From NCBI RefSeq assembly GCF_013745115.1, contig NZ_CP051151.1, positions 1,240,001 to 1,304,000 of the forward strand: a DNA stretch of 64,000 nt, read 5' to 3'. This DNA is from Hujiaoplasma nucleasis. GTDB lineage: Bacteria > Bacillota_I > Bacilli_A > Izemoplasmatales > Hujiaoplasmataceae. The notes under the pieces were generated by a model. That model did not search any database, was not told the origin of the DNA, and saw only the letters and a list, made by a program, of their open reading frames with translations. This document shows positions 46,145 through 56,529 of this stretch, piece after piece. Position numbers and translations under genes: made by a program. The stretch's first letter is position 1. Each line of letters opens with the position of its first letter.

Positions 46145-47269
46145 TTATTCAGTTCTAACAGGTAAAATTAATTGAATTAATCCTGAATCCTTATCACTTT
46201 CAATGATGAAAGGTCTTATTTCACCAGTGAATTTAACATACACTTCTTGACCTTCAAATGTTTTTAATGCATCTAAGAAATATCTAGAAGAAAAAGCTAT
46301 TTTTAAAGAAGTTGATGTTTGACAATCTAAAGGTTCAATATCTTCAACCACTTTTCCTATTTCTGGAGAATTAGAAGTTATTTCAACTTCATGATTTGGT
46401 TTTAGATTTAATTTAACAATACTACTAATACTATCTCTTACAGATAACAAAGAAGCTCTTTCAACAGCGACTGCTAAATCAGATGCTTTAAATTTTAATG
46501 TAATAGGAAATTCATTTGGAATTAATCTTGATGTTTCAGGAAAACTTCCATCTAATAATCTAGATTTAAATAAAATATTACCATATTCAAAAATAATAGA
46601 TTTTTTATCTAGATGTAATAGTATTTCTTCTAAATCTAATTCAAGAATTTTATGTAATTCATCCAAACTTCTTCCAGGAATAACAACGTTCATTTTTTCA
46701 TAATTTTTTGTTGTTTTTATTTTCTTTTGACTTAATCTAAATGAGTCAGTTGCTATAGCTGTAAGTTCATCATTTTCAACTTTGATATTAACACCGGTTA
46801 AAATTGGTCTATTTTCAATTGAAGATGTTGCGAAGGTTGTTTGTTTGATAACTGATTTCATGACCTTAGATTCCAATTTAATAGGTCCATCAACCAAATT
46901 AAAGTCAATGCTAGGGTAATCATCAACATTTAATAAATTTAAAGATAAGTCTGTATGATTTGAAGTTATTTTTAATACATTATTATCAACAACCGAAAAT
47001 TCTACTATACCTTTATCAAGTTTTCTTATAAATTCAAAAAAGATCTTTCCTGGTATTAATATTTGACCTTCTTCTTCAATATTCAAACTTTCATCTTTAA
47101 TTGATATTTTAATTGAAATATCTGAATTGCTTGTCAACATAACCATTTCATTATCATACACCTCTAATTTAATACCTTGTAAATAAGGTGCAGGTGTTTT
47201 AGTTGATAAAGCTTTTTGTGAAATCATTAGGTTGTTCAATAATACATCTGTATTGATTGAAAAATTCAT
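46145..47269 (-). CDS. dnaN: DNA polymerase III beta sliding clamp
   Basis: 374 residues. Begins MNFSINTDVLLNNLMISQKALS; three clamp domains, with FATSSIENRPILTGVNI and ATDSFRLSQKKI in the middle domain and the C-terminal LILPVR. Encircles DNA as processivity factor. RBS AAGAGGAGGTTATTT. Follows dnaA in the normal order, but recF/gyrB do not follow. Confidence 0.97.
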   Translation of the reverse strand: MNFSINTDVLLNNLMISQKALSTKTPAPYLQGIKLEVYDNEMVMLTSNSDISIKISIKDESLNIEEEGQILIPGKIFFEFIRKLDKGIVEFSVVDNNVLKITSNHTDLSLNLLNVDDYPSIDFNLVDGPIKLESKVMKSVIKQTTFATSSIENRPILTGVNIKVENDELTAIATDSFRLSQKKIKTTKNYEKMNVVIPGRSLDELHKILELDLEEILLHLDKKSIIFEYGNILFKSRLLDGSFPETSRLIPNEFPITLKFKASDLAVAVERASLLSVRDSISSIVKLNLKPNHEVEITSNSPEIGKVVEDIEPLDCQTSTSLKIAFSSRYFLDALKTFEGQEVYVKFTGEIRPFIIESDKDSGLIQLILPVRTE

Positions 47270-47416
47270 AAATAACCTCCTCTTATATTTATATTAATTA
47301 TGTTTATAATTATATTATTATTATTAGTGGGTGTTGATTCGTGGAAAACCTTTAATCTATCGTAATTATTATACCATAATTAGCGAAAAATGTACAGTTT
47401 TATCAAAGTTTATAAC

Positions 47417-48790
47417 TTATTTTTTTCCACATTTTATTAACAATTTTTCAATATCATTTTTAATGCTTTCATCTGTTTGAATATAGTTAGAAATTTGTTC
47501 AATACTATAGATGACGGTTGAATGGTCTCTACCATTAAATATTTGACCAATTTTTTTATAAGTAGGATCAAACAATTCTTTTATTATATACATTCCAACC
47601 TGTCTAGCGAAAACATATTTCTTTTGTCTTTTTTTAGATAATAAATCTGTTGTGTTAATATTATAATAATTACTGACTATATCTAAAATATTAGTATAAT
47701 TAGTTCTATCAACAGTCTGAGTACTAGCTTTCTTTGAATTAATTAAATTTTTTAAAGCTTCTTGGGTATTTTCAATATTAAATTCATAATTAAAAGCTGT
47801 ACAATAAAATAATACTCTTTTTAAAGCACCTTCAAGTTCTCTAACATTATTATCAAATAATTGAGCTATATATTCCAAAATATCATCTGTAATTAAATTA
47901 GGATCTGAAGTTTCAATATTAAGTTTTTTCTTTAAAATTAAGATTCTGTGTTCTAAAGAAGGTTTATTAATATCAACAGTAAGACCCCATTCAAAACGTG
48001 AAGTGAGTCTAGCCATGATATCAAACAATTCTGAAGCAGGTCTATCAGATGTTATTACAATTTGTTTGTTGTTGTCTTTAAGTTTTTCAAATATTTTGAA
48101 AAATTCTAATTGAGTTTTAGTTTTACCAGATAAAAACTGAATATCATCAACCAATAAAATGTCAATATCTTCATATTTTTTTGAAAAATCTTCAAATGAT
48201 CTTTGTTGGGCAGCATTACCAAAATCTTCAATAAATTGATCAGTTTTAACATATAAAACTTTTTGATTAGGGTTATTATCTAATGCAAAATTACCTATAC
48301 ATTGCATTAAATGAGTTTTACCTAAACCAACATGACCAAAAATATACAAAGGATTGGCAAAAGTAGCTGGTTGGTCAGCAACCTTAGTTGCCGAAGTATA
48401 AGCTAATCTATTACTAGGACCAACAACAAAATTATCAAAAGTATAGGTAGGATTTAAACCAGTTTTATATTTGTTTTCTATATCTTCTTCTGGTGTATTG
48501 ATTTCATATTTAGTTTCTTTTTTTAATTCTAAAGCTGCTTGTTCTTTTGTTATAATTTTAAATAAATATTGTTCTTCAACAAGTTCATTTAATAAATAAT
48601 TTAGACGATTTAAATAGAAGTTATCAATTTTATTTTTTATATAAGAATTAGGAGCTATTAAATAGATATAATTATTAGAAACTTTAAATACATTGTCAAT
48701 AACAGCAAAGTGCTGATTATATATATCTTCATCAAAAGTAAGTTGTAAAGTTGATTTTACTTTGTTCCAAATTTGTTCGAAATTATCCAT
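47417..48790 (-). CDS. dnaA: chromosomal replication initiator DnaA
   Basis: 457 residues from ATG 48790 (ACAGGAGGGTGT). Domain I (MDNFEQIWNKVKSTLQL), AAA+ domain with Walker A GHVGLGKTHLMQ and Walker B LLVDDIQFLSGK, and the domain IV signature FNGRDHSTVIYSIEQI that reads DnaA boxes. Binds boxes on either side of the gene. Places the origin in this window. Confidence 0.98.
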   Translation of the reverse strand: MDNFEQIWNKVKSTLQLTFDEDIYNQHFAVIDNVFKVSNNYIYLIAPNSYIKNKIDNFYLNRLNYLLNELVEEQYLFKIITKEQAALELKKETKYEINTPEEDIENKYKTGLNPTYTFDNFVVGPSNRLAYTSATKVADQPATFANPLYIFGHVGLGKTHLMQCIGNFALDNNPNQKVLYVKTDQFIEDFGNAAQQRSFEDFSKKYEDIDILLVDDIQFLSGKTKTQLEFFKIFEKLKDNNKQIVITSDRPASELFDIMARLTSRFEWGLTVDINKPSLEHRILILKKKLNIETSDPNLITDDILEYIAQLFDNNVRELEGALKRVLFYCTAFNYEFNIENTQEALKNLINSKKASTQTVDRTNYTNILDIVSNYYNINTTDLLSKKRQKKYVFARQVGMYIIKELFDPTYKKIGQIFNGRDHSTVIYSIEQISNYIQTDESIKNDIEKLLIKCGKK

Positions 48791-48859
48791 ACACCCTCCT
48801 GTCATTATAAATATATCATATTCAAATATAAATGGTTGAATTAGTTTTCAACAAAATAA

Positions 48860-48986
48860 TGTGGAAAACTTTTTGTGTTTTTTTATTTCAACCAAGTAAT
48901 TGTGGAAAAAAAAGCTAGATATATAGTGATTTTATATAGTTTTCCACATTTTAACACCGCTTATGTTTGTCAACAATTGTGGATAG
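48860..48986. other. oriC DnaA-box cluster
   Basis: In the dnaA-rpmH gap (332 bases): TTTTCCACA-type boxes at 48860-48868 (reverse), 48901-48909 (reverse) and 48940-48948 (forward), and CTATCCACA at 48978-48986 (reverse). An AT-rich stretch 48987-49060 is the likely unwinding element. Gene orientation diverges here (dnaA left, rpmH right). Confidence 0.85.
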
Positions 48987-49066
48987 AATTTTTTTCACAT
49001 TATTTAGTAAATAGTATATAATGAAAGAGGATTAAAAACATATAAATAATCGTAAACCAAAATCAG

Positions 49067-49095
49067 TTGACAATGACTTTAAAATTAAGTATAAT
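49067..49095 (+). promoter_or_regulatory. consensus promoter of rpmH
   Basis: TTGACA at 49067-49072, 17-base spacer, TATAAT at 49090-49095; 42 bases before the rpmH ATG. A perfect consensus housekeeping sigma-factor promoter. Confidence 0.9.
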
Positions 49096-49137
49096 GTTAT
49101 AGCATGGTTTTTGATTATCAGTGAGGAGGTGTTGATT

Positions 49138-49281
49138 ATGAGCCAAACATATCAACCAAGTAAAACTAAAAGAACTAGAACACATGGTTTCAGAGCTAGA
49201 ATGGCAACTGCAAACGGTAGAAAAGTTCTATCAAGAAGAAGAAGAAAAGGACGCAAATCTTTATCTGTATCTGACCGTTAA
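49138..49281 (+). CDS. rpmH: 50S ribosomal protein L34
   Basis: 47 residues, very basic: begins [20 protein letters not shown] and ends with the Arg-run [15 protein letters not shown]. Ribosome binding site GAGGAGGTGTTGATT. L34 is encoded divergently to dnaA next to rnpA in nearly all bacteria, as here. The first residues differ from the usual MKRTFQPS start. Confidence 0.95.
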   Translation: MSQTYQPSKTKRTRTHGFRARMATANGRKVLSRRRRKGRKSLSVSDR

Positions 49282-49324
49282 AAAATTAAATAAAATTCAC
49301 CATTTAATATATTTATACTTGATG

Positions 49325-49356
49325 TCACCGGACAAATATATGACTGGTGATTTTTT
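49325..49356 (+). terminator. terminator or attenuator between rpmH and rnpA
   Basis: TCACCGG and CTGGTGA arms (one G-T pair) with a 12-base loop, then six T's. It may lower rnpA expression relative to rpmH. Confidence 0.6.
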
Positions 49357-49377
49357 GATTTTTTAAGGAGGAAAAAT

Positions 49378-49734
49378 TTGAAAAAAGAATATCGTATAAA
49401 AAAGAATGATGAAATCCAATCTTTAATGCAAAAAAGAAAGACGGTTGGAAATACTTTTTTTGTCATTTATCATTTTAAAAACCATGATCAAGAGCATTTT
49501 AGGTATGCATTGTCTGTTCCGAAAAAATTTGGGAATGCAGTACAAAGAAATCAGATGAAGAGAAGAATTAGAGAGGTTATTAAAGATTGTTCAATCATCG
49601 ATAAGGTTGATATTTTTATTATCGCAAAACTAAAATCTCAAGAATTATCTTTTAACGATATTAAAGACAATATTCAAAATTTATTAAAAAAAGCAAAAAT
49701 TTTAAAGGACGGTAAATATGAAAAACAAGAATAA
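49378..49734 (+). CDS. rnpA: ribonuclease P protein component
   Basis: 118 residues, TTG start with AAGGAGG upstream. YRIKKNDEIQSLMQKRKTVGN, RYALSVPKKFGNAVQRNQMKRRIREVI is the RNR signature. Partner of the RNase P RNA in tRNA 5' processing. Overlaps yidC by 17 bases. Confidence 0.97.
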   Translation: MKKEYRIKKNDEIQSLMQKRKTVGNTFFVIYHFKNHDQEHFRYALSVPKKFGNAVQRNQMKRRIREVIKDCSIIDKVDIFIIAKLKSQELSFNDIKDNIQNLLKKAKILKDGKYEKQE

Positions 49735-50584
49735 GATTTTATTATTATTGTTAATGGTTGTTTTATTAGTAGGGATGACTTCGTGTAGCACAGATGTTTA
49801 TGAAAAACCATTTGGAGAGTCAACTGGTGTTTGGGACACCATTGTAAACGGTATTGGTTGGTTTACTTATTATGCGAGTAATTTATTCGGTTTACTAGGC
49901 GATACATATTATTATTGGTTAGGTTTGTTAATTATGACATTAGTTATTCGTACTTTAGGTTGGCCAGTATATGCTAAAACTAATGATATGACTATAAAAA
50001 TGCAATTAGCTCAACCTGAATTGAACAAAGTTCAAGAAAAATATCGCAATAGAAAAGATCAAGCTTCTCAGCAAAGAATGCAGATGGAAACTATGGAAAT
50101 TTATAAGAAATATAAAATAAACATTTTTGGTTGTTTTATGCCACTTCTTCAAATGCCAATTTTTATTGCTATGTACCAAGTTGTTAGAAGATTTCCACTT
50201 GATAACTCAGTTTATTTCACTAAAGGTGAACATACTATTAACCATAACTTTTTATGGACGGATTTAGGTAATACAGATTGGTTAACCAATCTACCATTAG
50301 CTTTAATTGTTGCTGGATTAATGTTTTTAAGCCAATACTTAGTTCAAAAACGATCTGAAGCAGCAAAAAAACATACAGGACCATCAAATCCTAAAGCTGA
50401 ACAAAGTCAAAAAACAATGAAATATATGATGTATTTTATGGTTGTGATGATGTTCTTTATCGCTATTACAAATGCTGGTATCGCATTCTATTGGATTATC
50501 GGTACAGCTTATCAAATTTTCCAAGGGTATATTTCTCATAGAGGTATGGACAAAAAACGTGATAAACTACGTTCTAGAGTATAA
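49718..50584 (+). CDS. yidC: membrane protein insertase YidC/OxaA
   Basis: 288 residues. Lipoprotein signal with MTSC, Cys about 23; five-helix core (YYYWLGLLIMTLVIRTLGWP, FGCFMPLLQMPIFIAMYQVV, LPLALIVAGLMFLSQYLV, MKYMMYFMVVMMFFIAITNA) with a cytoplasmic basic hairpin. Length is of the Gram-positive SpoIIIJ type. Inserts membrane proteins with or without SecYEG. Confidence 0.96.
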   Translation: MKNKNKILLLLLMVVLLVGMTSCSTDVYEKPFGESTGVWDTIVNGIGWFTYYASNLFGLLGDTYYYWLGLLIMTLVIRTLGWPVYAKTNDMTIKMQLAQPELNKVQEKYRNRKDQASQQRMQMETMEIYKKYKINIFGCFMPLLQMPIFIAMYQVVRRFPLDNSVYFTKGEHTINHNFLWTDLGNTDWLTNLPLALIVAGLMFLSQYLVQKRSEAAKKHTGPSNPKAEQSQKTMKYMMYFMVVMMFFIAITNAGIAFYWIIGTAYQIFQGYISHRGMDKKRDKLRSRV

Positions 50585-50598
50585 TAAGAGGGGATTTT

Positions 50599-51219
50599 AT
50601 GAAAAAAATACAATTTGAAACAAAAGCATTGAATGATCAAGCTTTATCATATGCTGCAAGCGAATTAAGAGTAAATAAGGATTTTATTGAATTAAACATT
50701 ATTGAAGAAAAAAAATCCTTGTTAGGATTAAATAAATCATATGTTGTTGAAGCAATTGTAGATTTCGATATTATTAATGATGGTATTGAATATTTAAAAT
50801 CAATGTTAAAAAACATGCAAATAGAAGCTGTTATAGAAGCTAAAACCATAGATGAAAGACATGTATTGTTCAATATAGAATCTAAAGATAATCCTATTTT
50901 AATTGGAAAAAATGGAAAAACTTTAGATGCCATTCAAACGGCATTAAAAAATTATATTAATTTATACACTGAAGAATATTATGTGATTCTTTTAGATATC
51001 GGTGGATATCGTGAACAAAGAAAAAAACAATTGGAAATTTTAGCAACAAAAACAGCCATGGATGTTATTCAAACTAAAACTTCAACTAGATTAGGTAAAA
51101 TGAATTCTTATGAGAGAAGAATTGTTCATTCAAAATTATCAGATTGGCGTGATGTAACCACAAAATCTGAAGGTGAAGAACCTAATCGTTATGTTGTTAT
51201 ATTACCGAGAACTAAATAA
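50599..51219 (+). CDS. khpB: Jag/KhpB RNA-binding protein
   Basis: 206 residues: Jag N-terminal domain (MKKIQFETKALNDQALSYAA..KSLLGL), KH domain (NPILIGKNGKTLDAIQTALK) and R3H domain (SYERRIVHSKLSDWRDV). Adjacent to yidC as in Firmicutes. Post-transcriptional regulator linked to cell-envelope growth. Stop overlaps the pth start by one base. Confidence 0.95.
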   Translation: MKKIQFETKALNDQALSYAASELRVNKDFIELNIIEEKKSLLGLNKSYVVEAIVDFDIINDGIEYLKSMLKNMQIEAVIEAKTIDERHVLFNIESKDNPILIGKNGKTLDAIQTALKNYINLYTEEYYVILLDIGGYREQRKKQLEILATKTAMDVIQTKTSTRLGKMNSYERRIVHSKLSDWRDVTTKSEGEEPNRYVVILPRTK

Positions 51220-51770
51220 TGAAAAAACTTGTTGTTGGCTTGGGTAATCCTGGTAGAAAATATAAACACTCAAAACACAACATAGGATTTATGGCAATTG
51301 ATCATTATGCTAAAACCAATCAAGTATCAATGAAAGTCAAAACATCTTTTAACGCAGAAATCGCTGAAAAAGGTGATTTAATATTGGTTAAACCCTTAAC
51401 TTATATGAATTTATCTGGTATAGCTGTTCGTAAAATAATCGATTTTTACCAAATTGATATAGATCAAATTTTAGTGATCTATGACGATGTTGATTTACCT
51501 TTTGGTAAGTTAAGATTAAGATATCAAGGTGGAGCCGGTGGACATAATGGAATTAAGTCTATTATCGAACATTTGGGTTCGCAAATTTTCAATAGAATAC
51601 GCTTTGGAATAGATAAGTCAGATAAGATTGATATGAAGGATTATGTTTTAAGTAAGTTTTCAAAAGTAGAATTAAAAGAGTTAGAAGATATTTTGATTGA
51701 TATTGATCGAGTGATCGATGATTTTAAAGAAGATATAAGTTTTAATGATATAATGACAAAATATAATTAG
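51219..51770 (+). CDS. pth: peptidyl-tRNA hydrolase
   Basis: 183 residues. VGLGNPGRKYKHSKHNIGFMAID includes the catalytic His; KPLTYMNLSG, IYDDVDLPFGKLRLR and GGAGGHNGIKSI follow. Frees tRNA from peptidyl-tRNA lost by ribosomes. No Shine-Dalgarno of its own; coupled to khpB. Confidence 0.97.
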   Translation: MKKLVVGLGNPGRKYKHSKHNIGFMAIDHYAKTNQVSMKVKTSFNAEIAEKGDLILVKPLTYMNLSGIAVRKIIDFYQIDIDQILVIYDDVDLPFGKLRLRYQGGAGGHNGIKSIIEHLGSQIFNRIRFGIDKSDKIDMKDYVLSKFSKVELKELEDILIDIDRVIDDFKEDISFNDIMTKYN

Positions 51771-51795
51771 GAGAAAATCAATTGATTTTCTCCTA
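51768..51795. terminator. palindrome between convergent pth and HIT genes
   Basis: Perfect 28-base palindrome (arms TAGGAGAAAATCAA and TTGATTTTCTCCTA). Lacks a long T-run, so termination strength is uncertain. Confidence 0.6.
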
Positions 51796-51800
51796 TTCTA

Positions 51801-52211
51801 TTATATATTTTCTTTTAGTTTTTCTAATATTTCTAAGTAATCTTTATTTTCTAAATTTGCTTGATTATTCTTAAAAGCAATATCAAAACCATCATCTTCA
51901 TATCTAGGAACTAAATGGATATGAAAGTGATCAACAGATTGTAAAGGTTTCTCGTTATTGCTAATGATATTTAAACCTATAGGCTTAAAGGATTTCTTAA
52001 TTGCATTTGCGAGTTTTGGAACGGATTTAAAGATAATATTAGATACATCTTCATCCATTTCAAAGATGTTTTTTACATGTTTTTTTGGCACAATAAGGGT
52101 ATGGCCCTTAGTCACTTGTGATATATCCAAAAACGCCATGATATATTCATCTTCATAGACCTTGTAAGAAGGTATTTCACCTTCTATAATTTTACAAAAT
52201 ATACAATTCAT
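51801..52211 (-). CDS. HIT-family nucleotide-binding protein
   Basis: 136 residues. Starts with a possible zinc pair CIFCKIIEG, has LIVPKKHVKN and the histidine triad HFHIHLVPR. Hint/PKCI-type hydrolases act on adenosine 5'-phosphoramidates. Two bases after a HAD gene, same strand. Confidence 0.93.
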   Translation of the reverse strand: MNCIFCKIIEGEIPSYKVYEDEYIMAFLDISQVTKGHTLIVPKKHVKNIFEMDEDVSNIIFKSVPKLANAIKKSFKPIGLNIISNNEKPLQSVDHFHIHLVPRYEDDGFDIAFKNNQANLENKDYLEILEKLKENI

Positions 52212-52212
52212 T

Positions 52213-52872
52213 TTATGCCTCCTTATTATATTTTTTTATAATCATTGATAATTGATTAAAGTCAGTCATCCAAAAGTCTGGGTCTGTTTTTCTTAATAAG
52301 TCTTTTTTGTAAGACCAATCAACCCCACAAGTTAATATTTTTGCGTTTTTTCCAGACAATATATCGCTTGGATTATCTCCAATCATCATTACCATTTGTG
52401 GGTCTTTTAATAATGATATTGCTTTATGTATGGGTTCAGGATGTGGTTTTGCATATTCTACTGAATCTAAGTATACGTAGACATCTATATATTTGTTAAG
52501 TTCAAACATTTCAATTGAAGGTAGAGCAGATGATTTGAATTTTGTCGTGACGATGCCTGTTTGTATTTTCATTTTTTTAAGTTCTTTTAATGAAGAAATC
52601 ACGTTAGGGTAGATTTTGATAGATTCTTGTTCGTGATCTATATAATAATTTCGAAATAATTCAATCATTTTAGTAATTATTTCATCATTATTTGTTAAGT
52701 TTGAAAATGTTTCTTCAAGAGAAGGGCCAATCATATGAATATAATCATTTTTTGTGAATTTTAAAGAAGGAAAGAAATATTCTATAGTATGTTTGAAGGA
52801 GTCTATTAATAATTGGTTTGAATCAACCAATGTACCATCTAAATCAAATAATACTGCATTAATTTTTAGCAT
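52213..52872 (-). CDS. HAD-superfamily phosphatase (PpaX/Gph-like)
   Basis: 219 residues. Nucleophile Asp in LFDLDGTLVDS, Thr/Ser motif GIVTTKF, Lys in YAKPHPEP and MIGDNPSDI. Cap domain in between. Could be phosphoglycolate phosphatase, pyrophosphatase or another small-phosphate hydrolase; the substrate is not readable. Confidence 0.88.
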   Translation of the reverse strand: MLKINAVLFDLDGTLVDSNQLLIDSFKHTIEYFFPSLKFTKNDYIHMIGPSLEETFSNLTNNDEIITKMIELFRNYYIDHEQESIKIYPNVISSLKELKKMKIQTGIVTTKFKSSALPSIEMFELNKYIDVYVYLDSVEYAKPHPEPIHKAISLLKDPQMVMMIGDNPSDILSGKNAKILTCGVDWSYKKDLLRKTDPDFWMTDFNQLSMIIKKYNKEA

Positions 52873-52992
52873 TTAATCACCACCAAATATATTATATCAA
52901 ATATCTATTTTTTTAGCATGTTCAGTATTTAAACTAGCATTTTATTTTATAATTGTCTATGGTATAATTAGAAAAGACGAAAAGAGGTTTTT

Positions 52993-53898
52993 ATGAAGGC
53001 TATTTTAATTTATAATCCAATGAGTGGTAAACAAAGATTTGAACTCTTTTTGCCATACATTGAAGAAAAAATTAAAAGTAAATACGAAACACTTCATATA
53101 AGAAAAACAAACCATCCTGCTCACGCTGAGGAAATAGCCAAGGAAGCTTGTGAAGGAAATTATGATTTGCTTATCATCAGTGGTGGAGATGGGACTTTTA
53201 ATGAATGTGTAAACGGATTAATGTCTTATGAGAAAAGACCTAAAATTGGTTATATTCCTTCAGGAACTACTTGTGATATAGGCATGAGTTTAGGGATTAC
53301 TAAAAAAATAGATAAGGCATTAAATATTATCTTAAATGAAGAATCTGTAAAGATGGATGTTGTAAGAACTAATGATAGATATTCATGTTATGTTACGGGG
53401 ACTGGTGCTTTCATTGATATTTCATATGTAACAGATTCAAAACTAAAAAAAAGAATAGGACACTTGGCTTATATGATTAAAGCTGCTCAAGAATTTTTTT
53501 CAATTCCAAAAATGAGAATGACTGTCTATCATGATGAGGGAAAAGTAAGCGGTGTATATTCATTAATGTTAATCATTAATTCAAAAAGAGTTGCGGGTAT
53601 GAATATGGTTTATAAACCCGAATTAGATGATGGGAAAGTTAATGTGGTCATGTTTAGAAGTTTTTACCCTTTAAATCCATTATTATATGTTATTTACTTC
53701 TTGTTTCCTTTTTGGTCAACCCCTTTAATAGATAAGTTTACAACTTCAAAACTTGAAGTGAGGACCAATTCTAATGAAAGTTGGAATATTGATGGAGAAT
53801 ATGGTGGAGAAGGAAACAAACTTGTAAAAGTTCATAAGCAAGCCATAGAAATATATGTGCCTAAAAAGGTAAAGAAAAGGTATTTTTTAAATCAATGA
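52993..53898 (+). CDS. diacylglycerol/lipid kinase (DagK/YegS family)
   Basis: 301 residues. YNPMSGKQRFELFLP, ATP site SGGDGTFNECVNGL, PSGTTCDIGMSLGI, and the C-terminal NIDGEYG. DgkB-type kinases recycle diacylglycerol to phosphatidate at the membrane; undecaprenol or other lipids are alternatives. ATGA overlap with rnmV. Confidence 0.9.
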   Translation: MKAILIYNPMSGKQRFELFLPYIEEKIKSKYETLHIRKTNHPAHAEEIAKEACEGNYDLLIISGGDGTFNECVNGLMSYEKRPKIGYIPSGTTCDIGMSLGITKKIDKALNIILNEESVKMDVVRTNDRYSCYVTGTGAFIDISYVTDSKLKKRIGHLAYMIKAAQEFFSIPKMRMTVYHDEGKVSGVYSLMLIINSKRVAGMNMVYKPELDDGKVNVVMFRSFYPLNPLLYVIYFLFPFWSTPLIDKFTTSKLEVRTNSNESWNIDGEYGGEGNKLVKVHKQAIEIYVPKKVKKRYFLNQ

Positions 53899-54434
53899 GT
53901 AGATCACAAGTTATAGTTGTCGAGGGATACCACGATCAAATAAAGGTTAATCAAGTTTTTCCAAATTTGCCCGTGATAGTCACCAATGGCAGTGAAATAT
54001 CAGAAGAAACATTAAACGCTATTTATCAAGCAAGTTTAGAAAATGAAGTTATTTTGTTTTTGGACCCAGATTATCCAGGACAACAAATCATGAATAAAAT
54101 ATTATCTACAGGTGGTCGTTATTCAATAGCCTCCATGTCAAAAGACAAAGCCATAAGTAAAAATAATAAAAAAGTTGGAATAGAACACGCTACAAAGGAT
54201 GATGTTTATGAAGCTTTAGTTCATAAACTAACTATGAAGCAAAAACGACAAACAATTTTTTTAAAAGACCTAATGGTTAGAAAACTAGCAAATTCTATTC
54301 ATTCAAGAAATTTAAGAAAGAAAGTATGTGAATCTTTACATATTCCTTTTTCTAATGCTAAAACTTTATTGAAATATTTAAATTTATTAAATATTTCTTT
54401 AGAAAGGATTGATGAAATTTTAAATGAATCATAA
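53895..54434 (+). CDS. rnmV: ribonuclease M5
   Basis: 179 residues. Toprim Glu in VIVVEGYHDQIKV and the Asp pair in LFLDPDYPGQQIM, then VGIEHATKDDVYEAL typical of M5. Matures 5S rRNA. Overlaps rsmA by 11 bases; rnmV-rsmA order is conserved in Firmicutes. Confidence 0.92.
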   Translation: MSRSQVIVVEGYHDQIKVNQVFPNLPVIVTNGSEISEETLNAIYQASLENEVILFLDPDYPGQQIMNKILSTGGRYSIASMSKDKAISKNNKKVGIEHATKDDVYEALVHKLTMKQKRQTIFLKDLMVRKLANSIHSRNLRKKVCESLHIPFSNAKTLLKYLNLLNISLERIDEILNES

Positions 54435-55275
54435 TGATTATGTTAATAAACAAGTCAATCAAAAAAACTTTTTTATTAAAAAGAAGTTTAGTCAAAACTT
54501 TTTATTAGATGAAAATATTATTAAAAAGATAGTGAAATCAGCTGATATCAATAAAGATTCTTATGTAATAGAAATTGGTCCTGGTTTTGGAGCTCTTACC
54601 AAATATCTTGTTGATCAATCAAAAAAAGTTCTCTTATACGAAATTGATGATGACTTAATTCCGCATCTACAAACTTTATTCAAAGATAAAGATAACATTC
54701 ATATTGAGCACCAAGACTTTCTTAAAGTTCAAAGTGTTGATCAAGATATTGATCGATATCTTGATCAAGCTAATAATGTGATTGTTATTAGTAATTTACC
54801 TTATCATATAACAACGCCAATTATTATGAAAATATTAGAAGAAAGTCAGAAAATTAAACGTCTTGTTTTAATGATGCAGTTAGAAGTAGCGCAAAGACTA
54901 ACTTCAAAACCGAATACAAAAGACTATAATGCTTTATCAATCATTATTCAAGATCAATCTGAAGCAAAATATATGTTTAAAGTGCCAAAAACAGTCTTTC
55001 AACCGAGACCAAATGTTGACTCTGCAGTAATTAGGTTAGATAGGTATCTTGAGAAAGAAAGAGATCCTTTATTTTATCAGTTTGTACATGAATGTTTTTC
55101 TCAAAGAAGGAAGACTTTAGTCAATAACCTTCATTCAAGTTTTTCTATAAACAAAGATGATATTAAAGTTTTATTAGACAAATTAGAAATCAATGATAAA
55201 ATAAGGGCGGAAGCTCTTGATTTAGAAATGATTAAAAATTTATATAAATTATTTAAAGAGGAGGATTTAATATGA
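54424..55275 (+). CDS. rsmA: 16S rRNA dimethyladenosine transferase
   Basis: 283 residues. [22 protein letters not shown] motif [15 protein letters not shown], catalytic [25 protein letters not shown]. Dimethylates two adjacent adenines near the 16S 3' end. Overlaps glyA by ATGA, with glyA's ribosome binding site inside it. Confidence 0.96.
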   Translation: MNHNDYVNKQVNQKNFFIKKKFSQNFLLDENIIKKIVKSADINKDSYVIEIGPGFGALTKYLVDQSKKVLLYEIDDDLIPHLQTLFKDKDNIHIEHQDFLKVQSVDQDIDRYLDQANNVIVISNLPYHITTPIIMKILEESQKIKRLVLMMQLEVAQRLTSKPNTKDYNALSIIIQDQSEAKYMFKVPKTVFQPRPNVDSAVIRLDRYLEKERDPLFYQFVHECFSQRRKTLVNNLHSSFSINKDDIKVLLDKLEINDKIRAEALDLEMIKNLYKLFKEEDLI

Positions 55276-56525
55276 TTTTACAAAAGACGGATAAGGAATT
55301 ATATGACATTATCCAAGAAGAATTCGAAAGACAACAAAGTCATATCGAATTAATTGCATCAGAAAATTTCGTTTCTGAAGCAGTGCTAGAAGCTGATGGC
55401 TCTGTTTTAACAAATAAATATGCAGAAGGCTATCCAGGAAAAAGATATTATGGAGGTTGTGAATTTGTTGATAAAGCTGAAGATTTAGCAATTGAAAGAA
55501 TTAAAAAATTATTCAATGTAAACTACGCTAATGTTCAAGCTCATTCAGGATCTACCGCTAATATGGCAGCTTATCGAGCCATCTTACAACCAGGGGATAA
55601 GGTATTAGGAATGGCGCTAGATCAAGGCGGACATTTAACTCATGGGCATCCATTAAGTTTCTCAGGAATTGATTATGAATTTTATCCTTATTTCGTTGAT
55701 AAAGATACTGAGACAATTGATTATGATGCTTTAGAAGAGAAAGCTTTAGAAGTAAAACCAAAACTAATAGTTGCGGGAGCCAGTGCTTATCCAAGAATCA
55801 TTGATTTTAAAAGGTTTAAAGAAATATGTGATAAAGTTGGTGCTTTGTTCATGGTTGATATGGCTCATATCGCTGGTTTAGTAGCTGCTAAATTACATCC
55901 AAATCCATGTGAATACGCCGATATTGTTACATCAACTACCCACAAAACTTTAAGAGGACCTAGAGGTGGAATTGTATTAACTAATGATGAAGAAATTGCT
56001 AAAAATGTAAATAGAGTAGTCTTCCCTGGAATACAAGGTGGACCATTAATGCATATTATTGCAGCTAAAGCAGCAGCTTTTGGTGAAGCTCTTACCGATG
56101 AATTTATTGAATATCAAAAACAAGTTGTTAAAAACGCTCATGTATTTGCTCAAAAATTTATTGATTTAGGGTACCATGTTGTATCTAATGGTACAGATAA
56201 TCATTTATTATTATTAGATGTTTTATCAAAAGCCAAAATGTCAGGTAAAAAAGCAGAAAATTTATTAGATCAAGCAAATATTACATGTAATAAGAATACT
56301 ATACCTTATGATACTAAAAAACCATTTATTACTTCAGGGATTCGCTTAGGAACACCAGCGATGACAACAAGAGGATTTAGAGAAAACGATTTTGAAGAAG
56401 TTGCAATCTTAATTGATATGATTTTAATGAACCCTGAAGATGAAGATATTTTGAAACAAGTTAAAGCAAGGGTTAAAGTTTTAACTGATAAATATCCTTT
56501 AAATTATTATAAACCAACAAAATAA
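55272..56525 (+). CDS. glyA: serine hydroxymethyltransferase
   Basis: 417 residues. [41 protein letters not shown] lysine in [15 protein letters not shown]. Interconverts serine and glycine and charges tetrahydrofolate, feeding folD. Ends in a terminator. Confidence 0.97.
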   Translation: MILQKTDKELYDIIQEEFERQQSHIELIASENFVSEAVLEADGSVLTNKYAEGYPGKRYYGGCEFVDKAEDLAIERIKKLFNVNYANVQAHSGSTANMAAYRAILQPGDKVLGMALDQGGHLTHGHPLSFSGIDYEFYPYFVDKDTETIDYDALEEKALEVKPKLIVAGASAYPRIIDFKRFKEICDKVGALFMVDMAHIAGLVAAKLHPNPCEYADIVTSTTHKTLRGPRGGIVLTNDEEIAKNVNRVVFPGIQGGPLMHIIAAKAAAFGEALTDEFIEYQKQVVKNAHVFAQKFIDLGYHVVSNGTDNHLLLLDVLSKAKMSGKKAENLLDQANITCNKNTIPYDTKKPFITSGIRLGTPAMTTRGFRENDFEEVAILIDMILMNPEDEDILKQVKARVKVLTDKYPLNYYKPTK

Positions 56526-56529
56526 TATA

